Assembly: GCA_024226235.1 (NCBI GenBank)
Contig: JAAELW010000021.1
Coordinates: 1 to 37,604 of the forward strand
Direction: 5' to 3'
Source of the DNA: a bacterium
Lineage (GTDB): Bacteria > Myxococcota_A > UBA9160 > UBA6930
Length of the DNA: 37,604 nucleotides
This document shows positions 1 through 7,824 of the stretch, piece after piece. Position numbers and translations under genes: made by a program. How positions within the stretch are numbered: position 1 is the stretch's first letter; each line of letters starts with the position of its first letter. Under the pieces are notes generated by a model. That model did not search any database. It was not told the origin of the DNA and saw nothing but the letters and a program-made list of their open reading frames with translations.

Positions 1-427
1 CGATCTGCGTTACAGCGCTGACGATGGCGTGTTTGCGATCCCAGCCGCGCGACTGGGTCTCGGTTACCACGAGTCCGGTCTGGCGGCGTTGGTCGATCTG
101 GTGGGGCCCGCTGTGGCGAAGGAGATCTTCTTCACCGCCCGCCGCTTCTCCGCCGAGGAAGCGTTGCGCCTCGGAATCCTGACCGAAGTGCTTCCCAAGG
201 CGAAGCTCGAGGAAGGGGTGCGCGAGCGCGCGCTGGGTATTGCCCAGAATGCACCACTTACACTGCGTAGTGTCAAGCGGATCGTTCGAGAGCTTGGCCG
301 CGACGAGCGAGACCGGGATCGCGCCGCCATTACCGAGTCCATCACGCGTTGTTTCGAGAGTGACGACTATCAGGAGGGGGTTCGTGCCTTCTTGGAGAAG
401 CGCAAGCCGGGTTTTCGAGGTCGCTGA
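1..427 (+). CDS. Enoyl-CoA hydratase/isomerase (crotonase) family protein, 5' end cut by window edge
   Basis: This is the C-terminal part of a crotonase-fold protein. The open frame runs into the window edge (first full codon at base 2), so the start lies upstream. The first residues, DLRYSADDGVFAIPAARLGL, are the classic crotonase segment after the oxyanion-hole region, followed by the usual C-terminal helices ending near FLEKRKPGFRGR. Crotonase enzymes hydrate or isomerise acyl-CoA thioesters, usually in beta-oxidation in the cytoplasm. The position that holds the second catalytic Glu in true enoyl-CoA hydratases (as in FGQPE) is Ala here (FAIPAA). The product may therefore be a family member with a different reaction. 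The first catalytic Glu lies outside the window. The family call is firm; the substrate is unknown. Confidence 0.88.
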   Translation, partial: DLRYSADDGVFAIPAARLGLGYHESGLAALVDLVGPAVAKEIFFTARRFSAEEALRLGILTEVLPKAKLEEGVRERALGIAQNAPLTLRSVKRIVRELGRDERDRDRAAITESITRCFESDDYQEGVRAFLEKRKPGFRGR

Positions 428-478
428 CGATTCGCTGAAAACGTGACGTGGCCCACAGCTCGCACCGAAGCGCAGTTC

Positions 479-504
479 CGGGGTGAGTCAAAAACACCCC
501 GTTT
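479..504 (+). terminator. Possible weak intrinsic terminator after the crotonase gene
   Basis: Arms CGGGGTG (479-485) and CACCCCG (495-501) are perfectly complementary around a 9-base A-rich loop, and a short T run follows (502-504). It lies about 50 bases after the crotonase stop. The T tract is poor, so this is only a candidate. Apart from this hairpin I see nothing in 428-675 except the pal ribosome-binding site. Confidence 0.4.
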
Positions 505-675
505 CGATCTAACCTCCTGAAATCCGGACCGGAATTCCGCGTCATTCCCTTGCGAGGCCTCGTTCGAGTACCGACACTCCCGAGCGAAGGTGTATCTGGC
601 GCCGGCCAAGCTTTCGGGGTGGGCGGCCCGGAGTTTTTCCGATTCCTTGGCGAATCTTTTGGGGGTGGAGTCTCA

Positions 676-1221
676 ATGCAGCGACGATTCTTCGGACAGG
701 TGACGACGGCCTTGTTGACCGTGCTTCTCGCGGGTGCCCTGAGCACTGGCTGCGCATTGTTCGGCGGCGATGATGAAGCAGGCGACGACGGTGGTGCGAG
801 CAGCGAGTTCGATCCCGGAGATCCGGGCATCGGCGGCGGTGGCATGGGCGGTGGTGCCGGGGATCCGGCAGAGGGCGTCCGCGTGGCCGACCTCGAGACG
901 GTCTACTTCGACTACGACCAGTCTGCGATTCGCGGTGACCAGCGCCCGACCCTGCGTGCCAACGCGGATGCCGCGGCCCGTCATTCGGAGTGGCGAACGA
1001 TCATCGTCGAAGGCTTCTGCGACGAGCGCGGCAGCGAGGAGTACAACCTCGCGCTGGGTGAGCGCCGGGCCAACTCGGTGAAGCGCTACCTGGTCGACTC
1101 AGGAGTGGATTCGACCCGAGTGGATACGGTGAGCTTCGGCGAGAGCAAGCCTGCGGTACAGGGGCACGACGAATCGACCTACCGCTGGAACCGCCGAGCC
1201 GAGTTCCGCGTCCTGCAGTAG
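676..1221 (+). CDS. pal: Peptidoglycan-associated lipoprotein Pal (OmpA-like domain)
   Basis: A 181-residue outer-membrane lipoprotein that would tie the outer membrane to peptidoglycan as part of the Tol-Pal system. It starts at the ATG preceded by GGTGGAG five bases upstream. The N-terminus is a lipoprotein signal (MQRRFF, then a hydrophobic stretch) ending in LSTGC, with Cys26 as the likely lipidated residue; Ser at -3 is slightly off the lipobox consensus. A Gly/Asp-rich linker (about 28-70) leads to an OmpA_C domain. That domain holds the Pal signatures VYFDYDQSAI and CDERGSEEYNLALGERRA, with the Asp and Arg that bind meso-diaminopimelate. The usual EGHAD is EGFCD here, an unusual Cys. 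No tolA/B/Q/R genes are adjacent. A strong terminator follows, so pal is probably the end of its transcript. Confidence 0.93.
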   Translation: MQRRFFGQVTTALLTVLLAGALSTGCALFGGDDEAGDDGGASSEFDPGDPGIGGGGMGGGAGDPAEGVRVADLETVYFDYDQSAIRGDQRPTLRANADAAARHSEWRTIIVEGFCDERGSEEYNLALGERRANSVKRYLVDSGVDSTRVDTVSFGESKPAVQGHDESTYRWNRRAEFRVLQ

Positions 1222-1266
1222 CAGGAACCACAGCGGGTCCGGGACGGACCTGAAGCGAATATGTCG

Positions 1267-1304
1267 ACAGGCGGGGGCCCAGGCCCCCGCCTGTTCGCGT
1301 TTTT
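1267..1304 (+). terminator. Strong rho-independent terminator after pal
   Basis: ACAGGCGGGGG (1267-1277) pairs perfectly with CCCCCGCCTGT (1284-1294) around a 6-base loop, and a T run (1300-1304) follows five bases later. It sits 46 bases after the pal stop and separates pal from the next gene. Confidence 0.88.
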
Positions 1305-1355
1305 GGTACCGTCTGTCCGGTTCAGCTCAGCCTGCAATTTCGGAAGGAGGCAGTC

Positions 1356-3002
1356 ATGCCCGTCCACGGTGGTCAACTCGCAGCTCGCGCTCTGAAGGAG
1401 GCTGGCGTCGATGTCCTCTTCACCCTAGCAGGCGGCCATATCATGCCGATCTACGACGGATGTATTGATGAGGGCATCAAGGTCGTCGATGTACGCCACG
1501 AGCAGGCAGCGGTTCATGCCGCCGATTCCTGGGCACGCTGCAATCCGGGCAAGATCGGTGTCGCGGCCATTACGGCCGGTCCCGGCGTCACCGATGGTGT
1601 GACAGGCATCGCCAACGCCTGGCGCGCCAACTCACCCATCCTCGTCTTCGGCGGCCAGGGACCCTTCGACAACCTCCGCCGCGGTTCCCTCCAGGAGATG
1701 GACCACCTGGGCGTGGTGCGCCCCATTACCAAGTACTGTGACGCGATCTACCAGACCCATCGCATTCCGGAGTACATCGAGCTGGCGATCCGCCATGCGG
1801 TCTCCGGCACGCCTGGTCCGGCCTATCTGGAAATCCCGATGGACGTGTTCATGGGCCAGTCCGAGTGGGAGCAGGCCCCGGTTCCGAAGATCCGTACCCA
1901 GGCGCCGCGCATCTCGCCCGACCGCACAGAGGTGCGGGCCGCCATCGAGATCTTGGAGGCCTCCGAGCGTCCGATGTTGATGGCCGGAACGAGCGTGAAG
2001 TGGTCCGAGGCCTACGACGAGATGAACCGTTTCATCTCCGAGACCCACATCCCCACCTACACGAACGGGATGGGTCGCGGAAGCGTGCCGCCGGATTCTC
2101 CGGAATTCCTGAACCGCTCGCGACGCGACGCGCTCAAAGGGATCGACTGCATCGTCCTCGCCGGAACTCTCCTCGATTTCCGGATGCGATTCGGTCAGAG
2201 CATCCCTGCCGATGCCAAGATCATCCAGTTGGAAATGGACAACACGTTGATCGGGCAGAATCGGCAGACCGATGTGCCGCTCGTCGGCAACCTGGCCTGC
2301 TCCTTCGATCTCCTGCTCGAGGAGATGAAGAACGGCGGAATCCAGCTCGACTATTCCACCTGGCGTGATGAGCTGCGCGCCATCGAAAACGAGGCCGAGG
2401 CGAAGGTGCAGGCGGCGCTGAATAGCGACGAGGTGCCGATCGATCCCCAGCGCATGTGCCGTGAGGTGCGCGACTGGCTCGCGACCCTCGACGATCCGAT
2501 CGTGATCGGAGACGGTGGCGACATCGTTGCGACAGCTGCGAAGATCCTGCCGGTGAGGGGTCGCGGCGCCTGGATGGATCCGGGACCGCTGGGGACGCTA
2601 GGCGTCGGGATGCCGTTCGCAATCGCTGCAAAGCTCGCAAATCCGGATCGCCCCGTCGTGATCATCTACGGCGACGGTTCCTTCGGCTTCAATGGCATGG
2701 AGTATGACACTGCCGCACGTTTCGGTCTGCCGATCATCGGCATCGTCGGAAACGATGCGGCCTGGGGTCAGATGATGCGTCCGCAGGGTGCCGTCTACGG
2801 ATGGGACCGGCTGGAGGGCGTGTTGCTGGAGCGCACCCGCTACGACAAGGTCGTCGAAGCACTCGGTGGCCACGGCGAGCACGTGACCGAGCCCGGAGAT
2901 ATTCGCGCTGCCCTCGACCGCAGCGTCGATTCCGGCAAGCCGGCACTCATCAACGTCGATATCCGACAAGACCGCGAGTACAAAGGCGGCATCTACGTCT
3001 GA
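1356..3002 (+). CDS. Thiamine-diphosphate-dependent enzyme, acetolactate-synthase-like
   Basis: A 548-residue cytoplasmic ThDP enzyme of the acetolactate synthase / oxalyl-CoA decarboxylase / 2-hydroxyacyl-CoA lyase superfamily. It starts at ATG after an excellent GGAAGGAGG ribosome-binding site. The N-terminal Pyr domain carries the catalytic Glu49 (VRHEQAAVHAADSWAR). A central domain spans roughly 190-330. The C-terminal PP domain carries the ThDP/Mg motif GDG (439-441) with Asn466 24 residues later. The segment after it, VGNDAAWGQMM, differs from the NN(Q/G) pattern of acetolactate synthase. There is no small regulatory ilvN-like gene beside it and no branched-chain pathway gene nearby, so a role in valine/isoleucine synthesis is doubtful. 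An acyl-CoA lyase or decarboxylase role is equally possible. The family is certain; the reaction is not. Confidence 0.85.
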   Translation: MPVHGGQLAARALKEAGVDVLFTLAGGHIMPIYDGCIDEGIKVVDVRHEQAAVHAADSWARCNPGKIGVAAITAGPGVTDGVTGIANAWRANSPILVFGGQGPFDNLRRGSLQEMDHLGVVRPITKYCDAIYQTHRIPEYIELAIRHAVSGTPGPAYLEIPMDVFMGQSEWEQAPVPKIRTQAPRISPDRTEVRAAIEILEASERPMLMAGTSVKWSEAYDEMNRFISETHIPTYTNGMGRGSVPPDSPEFLNRSRRDALKGIDCIVLAGTLLDFRMRFGQSIPADAKIIQLEMDNTLIGQNRQTDVPLVGNLACSFDLLLEEMKNGGIQLDYSTWRDELRAIENEAEAKVQAALNSDEVPIDPQRMCREVRDWLATLDDPIVIGDGGDIVATAAKILPVRGRGAWMDPGPLGTLGVGMPFAIAAKLANPDRPVVIIYGDGSFGFNGMEYDTAARFGLPIIGIVGNDAAWGQMMRPQGAVYGWDRLEGVLLERTRYDKVVEALGGHGEHVTEPGDIRAALDRSVDSGKPALINVDIRQDREYKGGIYV

Positions 3003-3042
3003 TCGCGCTACTTAACAAACGTGCCTGGCCCCTTGCTTAACA

Positions 3043-5820
3043 TTGTCTGATGTCGAGCGGCGAGAGGTTGCACCTGCTGAGCTGGGGCTCGACGGGGAGG
3101 TGCTTGCGCAGTTTGCAGCGCAGGTCGGGCCGTTGGCCGTGGTGGACCTCGAAACCACTGGACTGATGGATGATCCCGAAGCCGGGATCCTCGAGCTTGG
3201 CGTGGTGCTGGTCGATAGCGACCCGACCTCTGTAGTGACACTCTCGGCATTGGTGAAGCCACCGGGAGCGTTGCCACGAGTGGTGAAGCGGCTGACGGGC
3301 CTCTGCGACGCCGATGTCGATGGGGCTCCGCCCCTGGCCACAGTAGCTCCGACGTTCGCGACCGCCTTGGATGGGCGCACCATCGTTGCCCACAACGCAG
3401 AGTTCGAACGCTCGTTCCTTTCGCGGCAGCTGCACTCAGGCCTGGCCGATGCGCACTTCCTCGACACATTGGACCTGCTGGCCCTCACCCACCCGGATGC
3501 TCCCGATCTGCGACTCGAATCCTTTACTCGCCTGATGATGGGAACCGAGGAAAAGCACCGCGCGCTCGACGATGCACTGGATACCGCGCGGGTCATCTCG
3601 ATGGCTGGGCGCGGCGCACTGCGGGGTGAACTGCGTTATGTCACGGCCCGTCGGGCACTGGAAGCCTACGCGCCTGAGTCCTCATGGCTCGGTCTTCTCG
3701 GAAAGCCGTTGGCGACGGGTGTCCAGATCGAGGAAGAAGACCTCGCATTCGTGTCGATCGGTGAGACCGAAGAGCCTCGAGTTCCGTTCGACGAGCATGC
3801 CATAGCCAGCGCACTCGAAGACGAGGCCCGTGGAAGCCGCCACTTTCCGGGCTATCGGGTCCGGGCCGAACAGATCGAGCTTGCCCGGAGTTTTGCCCGC
3901 AACCTTCGCGATGACGAGGTGCTGCTGAGCGAAGGTGGGACAGGCGTAGGGAAATCGCTCGCCTATCTGGCAGCCGCGATTCCTTTCGCGGTCGAGAAGG
4001 GTGACGGCATGCCCGTCGTGATCTCGACGCGGACCAAACTGCTTCAGGATCAGCTCCTCGAGCGTGACATCGCCGCCACGGCTCGCTTCCTCGGCTATCC
4101 GGATCTCGATGCCCTCTCGATCAAGGGTCGGGCCAACTACGCCTGTGCGCGTCGGTTGCAGATGGCACTTGCAGAGGGTCGGGAGCAGAGCATCTTCCCG
4201 GAGGACCGGCTGGCCTATGCGGTGCTCGAAGCGTGCGCCCGAACCCGCCGTCACGGTGAGATCGGTGCGGTACCTGCCGCCCTGCTGCGCCGTTACGGCC
4301 CGCTGCGCGATCTGCTGCGCCGCTCCGTGGCAGCACGGGCGGACCAATGCAGTCGCGAGCAATGTGCGAAAGAGCGGGATTGCCCGTTCGGCCGGCGCCG
4401 CAAGGCGCTCTCGAAAGCCCATCTGGTGATCGCCAACCACGATCTGCTGCTGCGTTGGCCGCCGGACTATCCGACCTTCCAGCACGTGATCGCCGATGAG
4501 GCGCATGAGCTGGCCGACGTGGCGGATGAAGCCTATTCGCTGGAGGTTCGGCCCGAAGGTCTGCTCGAGCGTCTGGACGAGATCTTCGGCCGCCCGATCG
4601 GGCCGAGAAAGCGGCGGGGCGATTCCCTGCTGGCCCGTGCCGCCCGCTCGCGGCTGGACCGCGACTCACGTGCATGGCGCCGCGAACTCGACCAGGAGCT
4701 GAAGGCGCTGGGCAGTGCCGTTGCTGAGCTGGCCGGCGAGTGGGGCGAGGTGCAGATTCCCGAGCAGCCGGGTGACGAGTTCGCCCTGGCAAGCAAGGTC
4801 GCCGCTGCCGCGGCCGATCGGCTCGATGCGATTGCCGATCGCGTGCCGATGGAGGAGGAGCCCGAACCAGCACTCGAACGTGCTGTCGAAGACCTGCGTC
4901 AGTCAGCCCACGGCTTGCGGCTGGCCTTCGATGAGAGTGAGCCCGACTCGGTCTCGGCCTTCGAGGGCGTGCTGCCTCCGTTCGACCGCTGGCGCCTGGT
5001 CGTGCGTCAGGTCTCCCCCGCGGCGCCCTTTCACGATGGTCTGATGGATTCGCTGCACTCCTTCGCCGGCGTCTCTGCAAGCCTGTTCATGGACGGTGAC
5101 GCGTTTGCATCGCTGGGCGAACTCGGGCTCGAAGAGCGCGCCGGGGAGCGCTTGCAACGTGCTTCGGTGCCGAGTCCGTTTCCCTATGACCGCCACATGC
5201 GGGTCGTCGCAATGCGTGGCGGCCAGGATCTGGTGTCCGAGACTACGTTCGTCCTCGAACTGCTGGCCAAGCAGCTCGGCGGCCGCTGCCTCGGGCTCTT
5301 CACCAGCCTGCGCCGTATGAACGATGTCGGCGACGAGCTGGCGGCACGCCTGCGCCCGGAGGGTATCGACGTGATCACGCCGCGGCGCGGATCCGACGAT
5401 CCTTCCGCATTGGTGAGCCGCTTCGTGAACGGCGCCGCCGTGCTTCTGGGTGCGCGGCGCTTCTGGCAGGGCATCGACATTCCCGGCGATGCGCTCCAGG
5501 CCGTCGTGATCGAGAAGCTGCCATTCGAGGTTCCGACGGAACTACGCCAGCGTCGTGAACAGCGGCAGAAGGCCCGCGGCATCTCGCCCTTCCAGAAATC
5601 CTCGCTCGGCAAGATGCTGCTGAACCTGAAGCAGATGTCCGGCCGACTGATTCGCACGGAAGAAGACCGGGGCATCGTGGTGATCGTCGAGGGCCGGTCG
5701 GAAAAGCGATACTTCGGTCGTTTGAACGACGCGCTGCCCGCCGGTTGCGAAGTGCGGGTCGTGCAATCGAGCGAGCTCGTGTCCGTACTGGCCGAGGTCG
5801 GGCTTCCCGAAGATGGGTAG
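3043..5820 (+). CDS. dinG: DinG-family ATP-dependent helicase with N-terminal DEDDh exonuclease domain
   Basis: A 925-residue DNA repair enzyme. Residues 30-190 form a DnaQ-like 3'-5' exonuclease domain: ExoI VVDLETTG (Asp35, Glu37), ExoII HNAEFERSFL and ExoIII HRALDDALD (His172, Asp177). The rest is an XPD/DinG superfamily-2 helicase. It has Walker A GGTGVGKS (about 299-306), four cysteines suited to an iron-sulfur cluster (Cys368, 436, 441, 447), a DEAH box (about 485-488) and motif VI QMSGRLIRTEEDRG. The fusion resembles Firmicutes DinG; E. coli DinG lacks the nuclease. ExoII has Glu122 where Asp is usual, so nuclease activity is uncertain. The TTG start at 3043 lacks a clear ribosome-binding site; GTG at 3100 is an alternative. 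The SDR gene follows after nine bases. Confidence 0.9.
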   Translation: MSDVERREVAPAELGLDGEVLAQFAAQVGPLAVVDLETTGLMDDPEAGILELGVVLVDSDPTSVVTLSALVKPPGALPRVVKRLTGLCDADVDGAPPLATVAPTFATALDGRTIVAHNAEFERSFLSRQLHSGLADAHFLDTLDLLALTHPDAPDLRLESFTRLMMGTEEKHRALDDALDTARVISMAGRGALRGELRYVTARRALEAYAPESSWLGLLGKPLATGVQIEEEDLAFVSIGETEEPRVPFDEHAIASALEDEARGSRHFPGYRVRAEQIELARSFARNLRDDEVLLSEGGTGVGKSLAYLAAAIPFAVEKGDGMPVVISTRTKLLQDQLLERDIAATARFLGYPDLDALSIKGRANYACARRLQMALAEGREQSIFPEDRLAYAVLEACARTRRHGEIGAVPAALLRRYGPLRDLLRRSVAARADQCSREQCAKERDCPFGRRRKALSKAHLVIANHDLLLRWPPDYPTFQHVIADEAHELADVADEAYSLEVRPEGLLERLDEIFGRPIGPRKRRGDSLLARAARSRLDRDSRAWRRELDQELKALGSAVAELAGEWGEVQIPEQPGDEFALASKVAAAAADRLDAIADRVPMEEEPEPALERAVEDLRQSAHGLRLAFDESEPDSVSAFEGVLPPFDRWRLVVRQVSPAAPFHDGLMDSLHSFAGVSASLFMDGDAFASLGELGLEERAGERLQRASVPSPFPYDRHMRVVAMRGGQDLVSETTFVLELLAKQLGGRCLGLFTSLRRMNDVGDELAARLRPEGIDVITPRRGSDDPSALVSRFVNGAAVLLGARRFWQGIDIPGDALQAVVIEKLPFEVPTELRQRREQRQKARGISPFQKSSLGKMLLNLKQMSGRLIRTEEDRGIVVIVEGRSEKRYFGRLNDALPAGCEVRVVQSSELVSVLAEVGLPEDG

Positions 5821-5829
5821 GGATACGTC

Positions 5830-6600
5830 GTGCAGGATCTGAGCGGACGGGTCGCGGTCGTCACGGGTGCAGGCGCGGGGATAGGGCGTGCCATCGCGTT
5901 GAAGCTCTCCGCTTGCGGGGCCGCCCTCGGCCTGATCGGACGCACCGCTGAGAGCCTTCATGCCGTAGCGAAGCAGGCTGGTGGGGTGACTTGTGTCGCC
6001 ACGGCCGATGTTGCGGATCGCGCTGCTCTGGATGCTGCATTTGCGGAAATCCGAGCGCAGCTCGGATCGATGCATATCGTCATCGCCAATGCCGGCGTCG
6101 GCGGCTCCAACGGTCCGGACGCTGCCGGAGACCGCTGGGACTCCATCGTGCGCACCAATCTCGACGGCACGTACTTCACGCTCCGCGCCTTCGAACATCA
6201 CCTTGCGGCGTGTGACGGTCCAAAACATGCGATCGTCATCTCGTCGTGTGTAGCTCGCTTTGGCATCCCTGGCATTTCCGCGTACAGCGCTGCAAAGGCC
6301 GGGCAGCTCGGCCTGGTTCGCTCGTTGGCGGCGGAGCTGGCACCAAAGCAGGTGCGTGTGAATGCGATCTGCCCCGGTTGGGTCGAGACGGCGATGGCCG
6401 AGGAGCGGATGACCGAACTCGGCCGCGCCGAGGCGCGAGGCCATGCCGAGATGCGCGAGCGGTTGCTCGAGGAAGTTCCACTTCAGCGCATCAGTGCCCC
6501 CGAAGAAATCGCTGGGCTCGTCGAGTTCCTGGTCTCGCCGGCCGGTGTGGGATTTACCGGACAGGCCTTGGATCCAAACAATGGCGCCTGGATGGGCTGA
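5830..6600 (+). CDS. Short-chain dehydrogenase/reductase, FabG-like
   Basis: A 256-residue classical SDR oxidoreductase that would use NAD(P)H in the cytoplasm. It has the cofactor motif TGAGAGIG (12-19), NAG (87-89) and a full catalytic tetrad: Asn110, Ser139, Tyr152 and Lys156 (YSAAK). The C-terminus (GQALDPNNGAWMG) is of the FabG type. The start is GTG, nine bases after the helicase stop, with TAGGGA upstream, so it is probably co-transcribed with dinG. It is separated from the lipid-synthesis operon by a 267-base region holding that operon's own promoter. The substrate cannot be read from sequence; a 3-ketoacyl or an alcohol substrate are both possible. Confidence 0.88.
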   Translation: MQDLSGRVAVVTGAGAGIGRAIALKLSACGAALGLIGRTAESLHAVAKQAGGVTCVATADVADRAALDAAFAEIRAQLGSMHIVIANAGVGGSNGPDAAGDRWDSIVRTNLDGTYFTLRAFEHHLAACDGPKHAIVISSCVARFGIPGISAYSAAKAGQLGLVRSLAAELAPKQVRVNAICPGWVETAMAEERMTELGRAEARGHAEMRERLLEEVPLQRISAPEEIAGLVEFLVSPAGVGFTGQALDPNNGAWMG

Positions 6601-6750
6601 CCGTACACGGAGTGCCGCTCCCCTGAGCAACGAAATTCATCCCCATATCACCGAAAAGTGCATGGAATCCGCTACTTGGATACCGTCTTTTCACACCGCT
6701 CGAGACCGGCATGAGGATTGCTGTTCAGTTCAGGGCGCTTTGGGAGTTGC

Positions 6751-6779
6751 TTGACACCAACTGACTCTCAGTCATCTTC
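6751..6779 (+). promoter_or_regulatory. Candidate sigma-70-type promoter of the lipid-synthesis operon
   Basis: A perfect TTGACA -35 hexamer (6751-6756) is followed after 17 bases by a weak -10 (ATCTTC, 6774-6779). It lies about 90-115 bases upstream of the first gene of the operon. The spacer holds the first palindromic operator, which would suit repression. The -10 is poor, so the exact start site is uncertain. The rest of 6601-6750 shows nothing I can name. Confidence 0.5.
6762..6774. promoter_or_regulatory. Palindromic operator copy 1, TGACT-CTC-AGTCA
   Basis: A perfect inverted repeat with 5-base arms and a 3-base centre, lying between the -35 and -10 hexamers of the candidate promoter. 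A second copy with identical arms lies 30 bases downstream (centre to centre), close to three helical turns. Size and position suit a dimeric repressor (TetR-like by geometry; the regulator is not in the window). Confidence 0.65.
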
Positions 6780-6791
6780 ACGGATCCCGGG

Positions 6792-6804
6792 TGACTGCCA
6801 GTCA
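6792..6804. promoter_or_regulatory. Palindromic operator copy 2, TGACT-GCC-AGTCA
   Basis: Second copy of the TGACT-N3-AGTCA palindrome, just downstream of the candidate -10 and likely near the transcription start. The arms match copy 1 exactly while the centre differs, which points to selection on the arms. Confidence 0.65.
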
Positions 6805-6867
6805 TGACACGGACAATGCGTTGCGTCATAGTGGCTTTCCATCTTCATGTCCCACGGGAGGAATTGG

Positions 6868-7824
6868 GTGAGCAACCTCGGAAACCAGTTTGGATCGGTC
6901 GATTGGGGCGTCATCCTCGGCGGTTCGAGCGGCTTCGGCCTCGCCACGGCCCACAAGCTCGCGGCTCATGGCATGAACCTCTGCGTGATCCATCGCGACC
7001 GCCGTGGCGCGATGAAGCGCATCGAGCCGGAGTTCGAGAAGATCCGCGGCACAGGCGTGCAGGTCATCACCCGCAACGCAGATGCGCTCTCCCAAGAGAA
7101 GCGCGATGAAATCACCCAGGAGCTCGCGAGTGCGATGGGCGATGGCGGGCGCGTGCGCATGCTGCTCCACTCCATTGCGTTCGGGAACCTGAAGCTGCTC
7201 GTCCCCGAAAGGAAACCCCAGCAGGATGGTGCCGCCCGTCTGGCGGATGCGCTCGGAGTCGACGAGGGGAAGTTGCGCGAAGCGGCCGACCAGCTGTTCG
7301 AGGAAGGCGTCGATGAGATGGCTGAAATCGCCAGCGCACCCGTCTACTCGGATCGCTGGTACCTGGATACCGATGATTTCGCCCGGACGATCTACAGCAT
7401 GGGCACTAGCTTGATCGACTGGGTCCAGGCGCTCCACGGGCGTTCCCTCTTTGCCGAGGATGCCCGGGTGTTCGGTCTGACCAGCGAAGGGAACGCCGTG
7501 GCATGGAAAGGCTATGCGGCCGTGGCTGCAGCCAAAACGGCACTCGAATCCGTCGCCCGTTCGGTCGCCGTCGAATACGCACCGTATGGAGTGCGGTGCA
7601 ACGTGTTGCAGCCCGGCGTGACCCATACGCCAGCCCAGGCTGCCATCCCCGGCGATGTGCACATGCGCGCCCATGCCCGGTTGCGCAACCCCTATCGCCG
7701 ACTGACAACGCCTGAGGACGTGGCGAACGTCGTCTATCTGATGTGCCAGCCCGAAGCCGCATGGATCAACGGGGAAGTGATTCGCATCGATGGTGGCGAG
7801 CACATCTCCGGAGGGACCGCGTGA
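6868..7824 (+). CDS. FabI-like enoyl-ACP reductase of unusual type
   Basis: A 318-residue SDR that would reduce the enoyl-ACP double bond, the last step of each elongation cycle. I chose GTG at 6868 because GGGAGGA lies five to six bases upstream; the in-frame ATG at 6847 has no such site. FabI-like features are the HSIAFGN segment (101-107) and the active-site pair Tyr216-x6-Lys223, the spacing typical of FabI. Unlike FabI, the cofactor loop is of classical SDR type (GGSSGFG, 18-24). An acidic insertion of about 50 residues (about 115-170) makes it longer than the usual 260 residues and shorter than FabV. It is the first gene of the operon and overlaps the KASIII gene by four bases (GTGA). 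A divergent 2-enoyl reductase is the best guess; another SDR role is possible. Confidence 0.75.
   Translation: MSNLGNQFGSVDWGVILGGSSGFGLATAHKLAAHGMNLCVIHRDRRGAMKRIEPEFEKIRGTGVQVITRNADALSQEKRDEITQELASAMGDGGRVRMLLHSIAFGNLKLLVPERKPQQDGAARLADALGVDEGKLREAADQLFEEGVDEMAEIASAPVYSDRWYLDTDDFARTIYSMGTSLIDWVQALHGRSLFAEDARVFGLTSEGNAVAWKGYAAVAAAKTALESVARSVAVEYAPYGVRCNVLQPGVTHTPAQAAIPGDVHMRAHARLRNPYRRLTTPEDVANVVYLMCQPEAAWINGEVIRIDGGEHISGGTA

Noticed and set aside
1356-3002. Calling the ThDP enzyme a genuine acetolactate synthase (ilvB)
   Set aside because: No regulatory subunit or branched-chain genes are adjacent, and the motif after GDG differs from acetolactate synthases, so only the family is claimed.
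5542-6630. 362-codon minus-strand frame opposite the end of dinG and the SDR gene
   Set aside because: Both plus-strand proteins carry clear motifs; the minus frame has none.
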